Assembly (NCBI GenBank): GCA_040235415.1
Contig: JBECKR010000375.1
Location: 1-6,834 of the forward strand
Source of the DNA: JBECKR01 sp040235415
GTDB taxonomy: Bacteria > Acidobacteriota > Polarisedimenticolia > Polarisedimenticolales > Polarisedimenticolaceae
DNA: 6,834 nucleotides
Direction: 5' to 3'
Part shown: one piece after another, positions 1 to 5,504 of the stretch
Position numbering within the stretch: the stretch's first letter is position 1
Layout: each line of letters opens with the position of its first letter
Notes under the pieces: generated by a model
Databases searched by the model: none
Told to the model about the DNA's origin: nothing
The model's input: only the letters and a program-made list of their open reading frames with translations
Translations under genes and position numbers: made by a program

Positions 1-152
1 GCCCCGGCGAGCGCCGCCGCGGCGAGCCCGCCGACCCCGCGGCGCCCGAGCCACGCACCGTAGACGACCGCGACCGGGACCCCGGCCCACCACCACGGCG
101 TCGCGAACCCGACCGCCGCCAGCGCCACGAGGTAGACCGCCAGCGCGATCAC
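1..152 (-). CDS. Membrane protein, N-terminal part (runs off the window)
   Basis: The minus strand is open from a GTG at 152 to the window edge, giving 50 codons. The peptide begins MIALAVYLVALAAVGF and is strongly hydrophobic: a first membrane segment at about residues 2-17, a Trp-rich turn (TPWWW), a second segment at about 23-35, then an Arg-Arg turn and the start of a third Ala/Gly/Leu-rich segment. Almost every third codon position is G or C, as in the neighbouring genes, which supports this frame. The GTG overlaps the stop codon of the upstream acylase gene (GTGA), so translation is probably coupled and the two share an mRNA. The visible part is too short and too generic to name a family. 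I infer a multi-pass inner-membrane protein; the start and frame are fairly secure, the function unknown. Confidence 0.65.
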   Translation of the reverse strand, partial: MIALAVYLVALAAVGFATPWWWAGVPVAVVYGAWLGRRGVGGLAAAALAG

Positions 153-2575
153 GGCGCCGCCTCGAGCACGGTCCGCGCGACGACGCGTTCCGACGTCGAA
201 TCCGGCCCCGCGGGATGCGCGACGGGATCGAGCCGCCCCTCGATCCAGGCCGGGATACGGTCGTCGTAGAACCGCGACCCGGGGTTTCCGGACTGCCCCC
301 CGGGGTAGACCGCCCACGCCCGCGGCGGCCTCGACAGCTCCACGACCATCCTCCACGACTGCCCGGCCGACCCGGTCACGACGTGCAGCACGCCGTACTG
401 TCCCGAGGCGCTCACCTCTCTCCCCATCCCGGGGATCCGGGCGACGTGCGCGATCCGCGTCCGCCGCACGACGCCCCAGCGCCAGCCCTCGCCGTACGAC
501 CCGTGTCCCGCGGCGAGACGCTCGACCGCCGCGCGGAACGTCGAGCGCAGGACGTCGTCGCGCATCTCTCGCTCCGGCGTCGCGGGATCGTCGAACCACG
601 GGCTTCCGGGGTCGTGCGTCACGAGGTCGTCGGTGACGTCGCGCCCCGGCGACGGCGCCTCCTCCGGCAGCCGCTTGCCCCACATCGCCCGCGACACCGC
701 CCGCTGCCAGGCGTCGAACACGGTCGGCGCGATCGCGTCCGCGTCGAACCGCAGGTTCCACCCCCGCAGCGCCTCGTACGCCCTCCGCGCGTCCCCCTCG
801 AGCGCCGCGGCGTCGAGCGCACCGAGCGCGACCGAGAGCATCCGCCGCGCGTGCAGGCTCACGGTATCGTTCTGCATCTCCATGACGTTCTCGATGGTCG
901 CCCGCGGCAGCGCGTCGAGCCGCTCCTCGATCCGCAGGTCGCGGTCGAGCCCGTAGCGCCACCCGAGCCAGTACGGGTACGTCGCGTCCGTCGGCTTCTG
1001 GTTCGCCGACCCGACCCACCCCCGCGCCGGCGCGATCACCTGCGGCAGCTGCTCGAACGGCACGAACCCGGCCCAGTCGTTCGCGGACGCCGTCCCATCC
1101 AGCAGAAACTTCCCCTGATCCGTCCGCCGCACGGGAAACCGCCCGGCGTGCACGATCCCGACCCGCCCGTCGTCCGCCGCGAACGCGAAGTTCTGCCCCG
1201 GGCAGGCGAAGAACCTCAGCGCAGCGAGCACGTCGTCGACCCCGCGGGCGCGGTCGAGCGCGAGGAACGCCCGCATCTCCTGGCTCGGGTCGTGCCCGGT
1301 CCAGCGCATCGCCGCGCCGGCCGGCACGGACGGGTCGAACGGCCGCTCGCCCGCCGCGTACGGCACGGGGCCCTGGTGCACGATCGGGATCCGCTCGACG
1401 ACGTCCTCGCCGCCGCGCACCCGGATCGTCTCGGTCCGCCACGTCACGGGCTTCCACTCGCCGTCGAGCAGGTACTCCTGCCGCGTGTCGTCGCGGAACC
1501 GCACGACGTACCAGTCGAGCACGTCCGAGTAGGCGTTGGTCTCCCCCCAAGCGACGTGGTCGTTGAATCCGATCAGAACCCCGGGCGCGCCGGGGAGCGT
1601 CACGCCGTAGACGTCCTGGTCCGGCCCGTGCAGCCGGATCTCGTGCCACACCGACGGCAGGGTGAGCGGCAGGTGCGGATCCGACGACAGCAGCGCGTGA
1701 CCGGAGGCCGACCGCTCGGCCGCCACCGCCCAGTTGTTGCTCCCGAGCGCGGCAGCCTCGCCCGGTTCCGCCGCCCGGGGCACCGCCGCCGGCTCCGTTC
1801 CCGCGGGCGCCGGCAGCGCCGGGAGCGGCACGAACGGGAACGGCGTGCCGCGCGGCACGATCGGGGAGTAGAACCTCGGCTCGTCGGGGTACAGCGTCCG
1901 CACGACGTCCCCGCCGAGCGCGTCCCGGGCCCGGGTCAGCGCCAGGTCGCGGGACTCCCCGGTCAGGAGCCACGACATCGACTTCAGCAGCACCGCGCTG
2001 CGGTACGGCGACCACCGCTCGGGCCGCATGTCGAGGATCTTGTACTCGAGCGGCAGCCTCGCGACCGACAGCCCGTCGATCCACGCGTTGACGCCGGCGG
2101 CGAACGCATGGAGCGCCTCGCGCGTCCCGGGATCGCCGTCGAGCGCCCGTATCGCCGCCTCCGCCGCGATCGGGATCCCGATCCGCCGCCGGAACCGGTC
2201 CCACTCGAGCGCCACCGGCCCGACGATCTCCGAGAGCCGCCCCTCGGCGGCACGCGTCCCGAAATCCATCTGGAACAGCCGGTCCCGCGCCGTCAGCCAA
2301 CCCTGCGCCAGGTACAGGTCGTGGTCGTCCGACGCGAACACGTGCGGCACGCGACGGTCGTCCCACAGCACGGTGACCTCGCCGTGCAGCCCGGGAAGCC
2401 GCAGCGAGGCCGGGATGCGGTCGGAGCGGTCGCCGTCGACCCAGAAGCCGGTGAACGGCGACAGGAACGGCCCGAGACGGGGGAGGTGCATCCCCCCGAC
2501 GGAGAAGCGGGCGCCGAGCACCCAGACGACCACTGCGGTCGCGAGCGCCGCGACCCCGACCCGGAGGATGCGCAT
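149..2575 (-). CDS. Penicillin acylase family protein (peptidase S45, Ntn-hydrolase)
   Basis: This 808-aa protein has the layout of penicillin amidases, which hydrolyse amide bonds of acylated substrates (beta-lactams, acyl-homoserine lactones, acylated peptides) after autocatalytic cleavage into two chains. Residues 6-21 form one hydrophobic segment after MRILR, a signal peptide or anchor, so it acts outside the cytoplasmic membrane. Residues 60-235 resemble the alpha chain, with VTVLWDDRRVPHVFASDDHD near the front. A Pro/Ala-rich linker (about 240-275) precedes ALGSNNWAV, where Gly278|Ser279 is the expected cleavage site and Ser279 the N-terminal nucleophile. SANQ with Asn525 fits the oxyanion-hole Asn, and GGQSGNPGSRFYDD near the end is typical of the family. 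The open frame extends 64 codons further upstream, but that part lies in the divergent promoter region and lacks family features, so I chose the ATG at 2575. The substrate cannot be told from sequence. Confidence 0.93.
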   Translation of the reverse strand: MRILRVGVAALATAVVVWVLGARFSVGGMHLPRLGPFLSPFTGFWVDGDRSDRIPASLRLPGLHGEVTVLWDDRRVPHVFASDDHDLYLAQGWLTARDRLFQMDFGTRAAEGRLSEIVGPVALEWDRFRRRIGIPIAAEAAIRALDGDPGTREALHAFAAGVNAWIDGLSVARLPLEYKILDMRPERWSPYRSAVLLKSMSWLLTGESRDLALTRARDALGGDVVRTLYPDEPRFYSPIVPRGTPFPFVPLPALPAPAGTEPAAVPRAAEPGEAAALGSNNWAVAAERSASGHALLSSDPHLPLTLPSVWHEIRLHGPDQDVYGVTLPGAPGVLIGFNDHVAWGETNAYSDVLDWYVVRFRDDTRQEYLLDGEWKPVTWRTETIRVRGGEDVVERIPIVHQGPVPYAAGERPFDPSVPAGAAMRWTGHDPSQEMRAFLALDRARGVDDVLAALRFFACPGQNFAFAADDGRVGIVHAGRFPVRRTDQGKFLLDGTASANDWAGFVPFEQLPQVIAPARGWVGSANQKPTDATYPYWLGWRYGLDRDLRIEERLDALPRATIENVMEMQNDTVSLHARRMLSVALGALDAAALEGDARRAYEALRGWNLRFDADAIAPTVFDAWQRAVSRAMWGKRLPEEAPSPGRDVTDDLVTHDPGSPWFDDPATPEREMRDDVLRSTFRAAVERLAAGHGSYGEGWRWGVVRRTRIAHVARIPGMGREVSASGQYGVLHVVTGSAGQSWRMVVELSRPPRAWAVYPGGQSGNPGSRFYDDRIPAWIEGRLDPVAHPAGPDSTSERVVARTVLEAAP

Positions 2576-2583
2576 GGGGTGGG

Positions 2584-2589
2584 ATTGTA
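2584..2589 (-). promoter_or_regulatory. -10 box (TACAAT) of the acylase gene, possibly leaderless
   Basis: TACAAT on the minus strand matches the sigma-70 -10 consensus at 5 of 6 positions and stands out in GC-rich DNA. Only 8 bases (CCCACCCC) separate it from the ATG at 2575. Transcription would start within a base or two of that ATG, and there is no Shine-Dalgarno sequence between. The hexamer 17 bp upstream (GCGCGA) is not a recognisable -35 box, so the promoter is incomplete or uses another sigma factor. Confidence 0.5.
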
Positions 2590-2715
2590 CGCGCACCGAA
2601 AGCGCGTCGCGCGCGGAATCGACGGCCGGACGCGGCCGACCGTATCGAGGTTCCGAGGTCGTCACGTGGATCGTGCCGCGTGCGATCGGCCTGGCGTTGC
2701 GGATCGCGATCCCGG

Positions 2716-2721
2716 TATTCT
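2716..2721 (+). promoter_or_regulatory. Tentative -10 box (TATTCT) of the 2754 gene
   Basis: TATTCT keeps the three key positions TAnnnT and would start transcription near 2728, about 26 bases before the GTG start. No convincing -35 sequence lies 16-18 bp upstream (GGCGTT at 17 bp; TTGCGG at 2697 is too close). It is divergent from the acylase promoter. Confidence 0.3.
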
Positions 2722-2753
2722 CGCGCTGGCTCGAGCTCGCGAGGAGATGTCCT

Positions 2754-3278
2754 GTGCAGTGGAGCAAGCTGAAGCGTCGGATCGAACAGGGACTGGCGGA
2801 CTCCGTTCGCGGCCGCGTGGCGTTTCACGTCACGGGCTACCGCACGGCGCACGATCATCAGGGGCGAGGATGGATCGTCGTGGACGGCGAGGAGGTCGCG
2901 AACATGTGTCACTGGCGCGCCAACCTCGAAGGCGAGTACCGCCCCGACCCCGTGGCGATGACGGACGGCACCATCCTCCAACCCCAGGACGGCGTCATGG
3001 ATCCGAGCGTCTTCTGGGATTCTCTCGTCTCCTTCCTCGCGATGCCGATCGGCGAGGCTCTGGAGCACCACAACTACTTGATCCGCGCGCTCGCGATCGT
3101 CGATGGAAGGGTCGGCAAGCGCCGGCTCCGGGAGATGGAGATTCGCGAGAAGGACCATGGGCTCGTCCGTCGGTTTTACGAGCTTCGGCTCGACGCGGAG
3201 GGGTTACGACCGGCGTGGGGCCATGCCGCACGGCCGAAAGGCCCGTCTAACCCAGGACGAGGGACGACGCGGACATGA
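2754..3278 (+). CDS. Uncharacterised protein, resembles SF0329 family
   Basis: This is a 174-aa soluble protein with no signal peptide or membrane segment. It opens MQWSKLKRRIEQGLADSVRG, continues with a beta-rich stretch (RVAFHVTGYR, about 21-30; GRGWIVVDGEEVANMC, 37-52), and ends in a charged helical part with LVRRFYELRLDAEG (137-150) plus a Pro/Gly/Arg-rich tail. The opening WSKLK and the 'DGEEVxNMC' segment recall a widespread uncharacterised bacterial family named SF0329 in automated annotation. That is from memory and tentative. The GTG at 2754 is preceded by GAGGAG (2741-2746) with a 7-base gap, which decides the start; the ATG at 2747 is in another frame. The open frame upstream runs antisense through the acylase gene and is not coding. 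It is a single gene, divergent from the acylase and convergent with the GNAT gene. No function can be assigned. Confidence 0.85.
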   Translation: MQWSKLKRRIEQGLADSVRGRVAFHVTGYRTAHDHQGRGWIVVDGEEVANMCHWRANLEGEYRPDPVAMTDGTILQPQDGVMDPSVFWDSLVSFLAMPIGEALEHHNYLIRALAIVDGRVGKRRLREMEIREKDHGLVRRFYELRLDAEGLRPAWGHAARPKGPSNPGRGTTRT

Positions 3279-3293
3279 CTCCCGATGCCACGC

Positions 3294-3320
3294 GACGGCC
3301 CGCGGGGAACGCGCGCCGTC
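3294..3320. terminator. Hairpin between convergent genes, possible bidirectional terminator
   Basis: GACGGC (3294-3299) pairs with GCCGTC (3315-3320), followed inward by a C/C mismatch, then CGCG (3301-3304) with CGCG (3310-3313) around a GGGAA loop. It sits in the 40-bp gap where the 2754 gene and the GNAT gene converge and reaches into the GNAT stop codon. There is no T-run on either side, so intrinsic termination is unproven. Confidence 0.3.
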
Positions 3321-3795
3321 ACCTCACCCTCTTCTCGTACCTCCACTCCTCGTGCGACAGGCTCCCACCGTCGGGCTTCGCGATCTCGACGACGATGGTG
3401 CCGCTGCGGCGCCAGCCGCACTTCTCGTAGAACCGCGCGGCGCGGTCGTTCCCGATCGCGCAGGTCAGCCACGCGACGTCGTGTCCGCTCGCGGCGATCC
3501 GGGCCTCGGCGTCGGCGACGAGCGCCTTCGCGACCCCGGTTCCGCGCGCCTCGGCGGCGACGAAGAGCTGGTCGAGCTCGTCGTCGTTCACGATGCAGAA
3601 GCCGAGCGGCCGCCCGACCGGACCCACGACGCGGACGCTCGAGATCGCGGCCGCCATCCGCTCCCGGAAGCTCTCGAGGGTCCGGATGCGTCTGAGCTCT
3701 TCGGGAACGATCGCGGCGTGAGCGTCGTTCCAGGCGTCGCGCCAGAGTCTCGTCAGGAGCTCGATCTCGGCCGGGTCGGCGCGCCGGACGTTCAC
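3319..3795 (-). CDS. GNAT family N-acetyltransferase
   Basis: This 158-aa protein is a single GNAT domain, which transfers an acetyl group from acetyl-CoA to an amine of a protein or small molecule. An N-terminal helix pair holds AWNDAHAAIVPEEL (21-34). Motif A is LDQLFVAAEARGTGVAKAL (74-92), where R84-G85-T86-G87-V88-A89 is the pyrophosphate-binding R-x-x-G-x-A loop. Motif B is NDRAARFYEKCGW (116-128), containing the usual Tyr (Y123). I chose the GTG at 3795 because GAGGA (3801-3805) sits 5 bases before it. An in-frame GTG at 3807, overlapping the zinc-ribbon stop codon as GTGA, would add four residues but has no ribosome site. Either way translation is coupled to the gene before it, and this is the last gene of the MarR operon. 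The substrate is unknown; small-molecule detoxification is a guess from the MarR linkage. Confidence 0.9.
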   Translation of the reverse strand: MNVRRADPAEIELLTRLWRDAWNDAHAAIVPEELRRIRTLESFRERMAAAISSVRVVGPVGRPLGFCIVNDDELDQLFVAAEARGTGVAKALVADAEARIAASGHDVAWLTCAIGNDRAARFYEKCGWRRSGTIVVEIAKPDGGSLSHEEWRYEKRVR

Positions 3796-3800
3796 GCCGT

Positions 3801-3805
3801 TCCTC
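3801..3805 (-). promoter_or_regulatory. Ribosome binding site that decides the GNAT start
   Basis: GAGGA lies 5 bases before the GTG at 3795 and overlaps the TGA of the zinc-ribbon gene (3804-3806). A ribosome finishing the upstream gene would stop on this site, supporting re-initiation at 3795 rather than at 3807. Confidence 0.55.
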
Positions 3806-4058
3806 ACGCCCCGGACCCGCGCACGCGCGGGTGGTCGCGCCAGGCCGGCATCTTCGCCATGAACGCGAGCGTGTCGCGCTCGGCCCGCTCGCGGGTCAGG
3901 TCCGGCTTGGAGCGCATCTGCCAATCGACCATCTTCTCGAACCGCTCCTCGAATGGCTGCAGCTCGCCGCTCGGCGTGACGCAGTAGGGGCAGTAGTGAC
4001 CGCTCTCGATCGGCATCGAGCAGCTTTCGCAGGTCCGGGAGCCGGTGTCGTCGCTCAT
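3804..4058 (-). CDS. Small zinc-ribbon protein (putative zinc ribbon domain)
   Basis: This is an 84-aa protein with one clear zinc ribbon at its N-terminus: Cys10-x2-Cys13 (CESC) and Cys23-x2-Cys26 (CPYC), separated by nine residues. The order CxSCxMP...YCxYC matches the 'putative zinc ribbon domain' family (Pfam zf_ribbon_2 type), whose members are small, cytoplasmic and uncharacterised. After the ribbon comes PFEERFEKMVDWQM and a basic/acidic helical region (LTRERAERDTLAFMAKMPAWRDHPR), which may carry a protein-protein contact. The ATG at 4058 has GAGGAGTGAG just upstream, within the last codons of marR; the gap to the marR stop is 4 bases, so the genes are translated in series. The stop is shared with the GNAT start region. 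Role unknown; members often neighbour transcription regulators or transferases. Confidence 0.85.
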   Translation of the reverse strand: MSDDTGSRTCESCSMPIESGHYCPYCVTPSGELQPFEERFEKMVDWQMRSKPDLTRERAERDTLAFMAKMPAWRDHPRVRGSGA

Positions 4059-4062
4059 GGGC

Positions 4063-4533
4063 TCACTCCTCGTGGCGTCGCGCGGCGTCTGCCGCCTCGT
4101 CGGCCGCGCGCACCAGCGCGCGCGTGCCGGCGAGGAGCGCCGAGCGTTCGTCTGCGGTCATACGGGCAAGCGCCGAGCCAAGCAGATCGTGCGACAGCAC
4201 GTCCTGGAGGTGCGCGACCGCCTCACGTCCGGCGTCCGTCAGCCACACCAGTGTGCGACGGCGGTCGCGCTCGTCTCGAACGCGCGCGAGCAGGCCGCGC
4301 CGCTCGAGCCCGGTGACGATGTCGCTCGCCACCGATTGAGCGCGGTCGAAGTGCCGGGCGCACTCTCCGACGGTCATCGGGCCGGCCTCGGCGAGGTGGC
4401 CGAGCACGGCCTGCGCGACGCCGGACGGCTCGTCGTCCTTGCCGTTGCGGCGGTGCAGCCGCCGGTAGACGGCGGGGAACAGCTCGCCGTAGTCGAGTGC
4501 GGCCTCGTGGGCCGCGTCGTCGATGTCGTCCAT
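4063..4533 (-). CDS. MarR family transcriptional regulator
   Basis: This 156-aa protein has the winged-helix fold of MarR repressors, which bind palindromic DNA as dimers and release it on binding a ligand or on oxidation. N-terminal dimerisation helices cover about 1-30. The DNA-binding part is AVLGHLAEAGPMTVGECARHFDRAQSVASDIVTGLERRGLL (41-82, shown here as the region only), with the recognition helix near 66-78. The wing is RVRDERDRRRTLVWLTDAG (84-102), carrying the family's D-x-R-D-x-R pattern. The C-terminal helices (about 103-156) complete the dimer interface. There is no cysteine in the protein, so Cys-based redox sensing of the OhrR kind is excluded. It leads a three-gene operon with the zinc-ribbon and GNAT genes. 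The start ATG at 4533 is 6 bases after the -10 box and has no ribosome site, suggesting leaderless translation. A perfect inverted repeat on its -35 box suggests autorepression. The ligand is unknown. Confidence 0.92.
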   Translation of the reverse strand: MDDIDDAAHEAALDYGELFPAVYRRLHRRNGKDDEPSGVAQAVLGHLAEAGPMTVGECARHFDRAQSVASDIVTGLERRGLLARVRDERDRRRTLVWLTDAGREAVAHLQDVLSHDLLGSALARMTADERSALLAGTRALVRAADEAADAARRHEE

Positions 4534-4539
4534 GCCTGC

Positions 4540-4568
4540 GAATTACCGCCTCCGCGATCCATCGTCAA
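4540..4568 (-). promoter_or_regulatory. Promoter of the marR operon (leaderless)
   Basis: On the minus strand TTGACG (4568-4563) and TAATTC (4545-4540) are separated by exactly 17 bp, a good sigma-70 promoter (5/6 at -35). The -10 box ends 6 bases before the marR ATG, so transcription should begin at or next to the A of the start codon. No Shine-Dalgarno sequence fits between. Confidence 0.7.
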
Positions 4569-4580
4569 TCCCGATGGATC
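4556..4580. promoter_or_regulatory. Candidate MarR operator: perfect 9-bp inverted repeat
   Basis: GATCCATCG (4556-4564) is repeated inverted as CGATGGATC (4572-4580) around a 7-bp centre, with no mismatch. The dyad centre (4568) is the edge of the marR -35 box, so a dimer bound here would block RNA polymerase. MarR proteins commonly bind such palindromes in their own promoters. It also lies in the region shared with the divergent DUF2892 gene, 33 bp upstream of that gene's -35 box, so it could influence both. Confidence 0.6.
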
Positions 4581-4613
4581 TGCGATCGATCGGGCGAGCC
4601 TCGGCCGCGGGGA

Positions 4614-4642
4614 TTGAGGCGAGGGCGGGATCGGCGTACGCT
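4614..4642 (+). promoter_or_regulatory. Promoter of the DUF2892 gene
   Basis: TTGAGG (4614-4619) and TACGCT (4637-4642) lie 17 bp apart; the -10 box keeps TAnnnT. Transcription would start near 4649 and give a leader of about 40 bases with a normal ribosome site (GGGAGG, 4677-4682). Confidence 0.55.
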
Positions 4643-4646
4643 CGTG

Positions 4647-4669
4647 CCGGTCCCGGTCGGGGACCGGGA
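4647..4669 (+). other. Stem-loop with two alternative pairings in the DUF2892 leader
   Basis: CCGGTCCC (4647-4654) pairs perfectly with GGGACCGG (4660-4667) around a 5-base loop. Alternatively TCCCGGT (4651-4657) pairs with ACCGGGA (4663-4669), also around 5 bases. Only one can form at a time. The structure begins at about the predicted transcription start, so it may be a 5' stabilising hairpin; the ribosome site downstream stays free in both forms. Confidence 0.4.
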
Positions 4670-4688
4670 ATCGCTCGGGAGGTGTCCC

Positions 4689-4907
4689 ATGAGCCTGCAA
4701 CGACAGACCTATCTCGTGATCGGCGTTCTCCTCGAGATCGGGGTGCTGCTGGCGTGGCTGGACTCGGATTGGTGGCTGATCCTGCCGGCGCTCGTGGGGC
4801 TCGGGACCCTCACGGCCGCGGCGTCCGGGGTCTGCAACGTGACCCGCTTCCTGTCGTGGCTGCCGTGGAACGAGCCGCACAGCGGGAACATCCGGACGAG
4901 CCCCTGA
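4689..4907 (+). CDS. YgaP-like (DUF2892) small membrane protein
   Basis: This is a 72-aa protein with two membrane helices (about 7-24 and 27-46) joined by a short LDSDWW turn, then SGVCNVTRFLSWLPWN (46-61) and a polar tail. The opening SLQRQTYLVIGVLLEIGVLL and the closing 'G-C-x-x-x-R-x-L-x-x-x-PWN' match the C-terminal membrane domain of rhodanese proteins of the YgaP type (DUF2892, YgaP_TMEM). Here that domain stands alone, with no rhodanese part before it. Cys49 is at the position where family members have the conserved 'GFCG/GWCG' cysteine. The ATG at 4689 has GGGAGG (4677-4682) with a 6-base gap. The gene is divergent from marR, about 155 bp apart, and its stop is 10 bp from the stop of the convergent 107-aa gene. 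In the family the domain is linked to sulfur transfer; for the isolated domain the role is unknown. Confidence 0.88.
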   Translation: MSLQRQTYLVIGVLLEIGVLLAWLDSDWWLILPALVGLGTLTAAASGVCNVTRFLSWLPWNEPHSGNIRTSP

Positions 4908-4917
4908 CGGAGTCCCC

Positions 4918-5241
4918 TCAGTTCTTCCGCACCCTGAGCACGCAGCGCACGCGGTCGTTCCCGACGCGGAAGTCCTGCACCGAGCTTCCCGGCGCGATGC
5001 CGTAGTCGTCGAAGTCGAAGCCGGAGTGGTTGTGCGCGAACAGGACGTCGTCGCGGTTCTTCTTGAGCACCTTCGGGATCAGCCCGATCAGGGTGTTCAT
5101 GAGCTCGGCGAGCAGCGGCTGCGTGACCGTGGCGGCCAGGGCGGCGACGAGGCTCTTCACGGCCGGGTCCTCGAGCAGGCGGTCGAGGATGTTGCCGACG
5201 TCGCGCGTGCCGGCGTCGCTCTCGACGACGACGATGGGCAT
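4918..5241 (-). CDS. Unrecognised 107-aa protein
   Basis: I do not recognise this protein. It starts MPIVVVESDAGTRDVGNILD; residues 27-58 form an Ala/Leu/Val-rich helical stretch (VKSLVAALAATV, then LLAELMNTLIGLIPKVL) that is amphipathic rather than a clear membrane span; residues 66-107 look beta-rich (DVLFAHNHSGFDFDDYGIAPG, then SVQDFRVGNDRVRCVLRVRKN shown in two pieces). Aspartates and aromatic residues cluster in FDFDDYG (75-81). It has a single Cys (C100) and no signal peptide. The ATG at 5241 has a GAGGGGGG ribosome site with a 6-base gap, and a TATAAT box lies 28 bases upstream. Codon use matches the surrounding genes, so it appears native. It is transcribed alone, downstream of the tRNA gene on the same strand and convergent with the DUF2892 gene. 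Confidence 0.75.
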   Translation of the reverse strand: MPIVVVESDAGTRDVGNILDRLLEDPAVKSLVAALAATVTQPLLAELMNTLIGLIPKVLKKNRDDVLFAHNHSGFDFDDYGIAPGSSVQDFRVGNDRVRCVLRVRKN

Positions 5242-5269
5242 CGGGAACCCCCCTCGACGGATGGCCAGG

Positions 5270-5299
5270 ATTATAGGAGGAGAGGGGCCCGCGGCCCAA
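5270..5299 (-). promoter_or_regulatory. Promoter of the 107-aa gene
   Basis: A perfect TATAAT (5275-5270) is preceded, 18 bp away, by TTGGGC (5299-5294). Transcription would start near 5263, about 22 bases before the ATG. The hairpin at 5285-5297 lies in the spacer and -35 box, so read-through from the tRNA gene and initiation here may interact. Confidence 0.6.
5285..5297 (-). terminator. Weak hairpin downstream of the tRNA gene
   Basis: On the minus strand GGGCC (5297-5293) pairs with GGCCC (5289-5285) around GCG, followed by a pyrimidine run CTCTCCTCC that is not T-rich. It is the only stem I find between the tRNA 3' end and the next gene. It may terminate the tRNA transcript or simply be GC-rich chance symmetry. 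Confidence 0.25.
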
Positions 5300-5336
5300 G
5301 GGAGATTCTAAAGACTCAAGGGGCAGGACCCGAGGC

Positions 5337-5412
<76 letters not shown>

Positions 5413-5434
5413 ACACCGTGCCGGGAGACCCCTT

Positions 5435-5463
5435 ACTCTAGCCTCCGGCCCCCGGATCGGCAA
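5435..5463 (-). promoter_or_regulatory. Promoter of the tRNA gene
   Basis: TTGCCG (5463-5458) and TAGAGT (5440-5435) are separated by exactly 17 bp on the minus strand. Transcription would start near 5428, about 16 bases before the mature tRNA 5' end, a usual length for a leader removed by RNase P. Confidence 0.65.
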
Positions 5464-5504
5464 GACCGCGGCGGTTCCCCGGAGCCCCGGAAGCCGCCGG
5501 ATCG

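Noticed and set aside
215..2700. Very long plus-strand open frames opposite the acylase gene
   Set aside because: They are antisense shadows caused by high GC, with Pro/Arg/His-rich translations, no family motifs and no ribosome site; the minus-strand acylase has catalytic residues in place.
2697..2721. TTGCGG/TATTCT as a full promoter for the 2754 gene
   Set aside because: The spacer is 13 bp, too short for sigma-70, so only the -10 box was kept as tentative.
2576..2767. 64-codon upstream extension of the acylase frame
   Set aside because: It overlaps the divergent promoter and the start of the 2754 gene, and the hydrophobic export segment begins right after the ATG at 2575.
5305..5333. 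Second minus-strand promoter, TAGAAT with TCGGGT 17 bp upstream
   Set aside because: The -35 is poor and lies just 5' of the tRNA 3' end; the TATAAT at 5270-5275 is better placed for the 107-aa gene.
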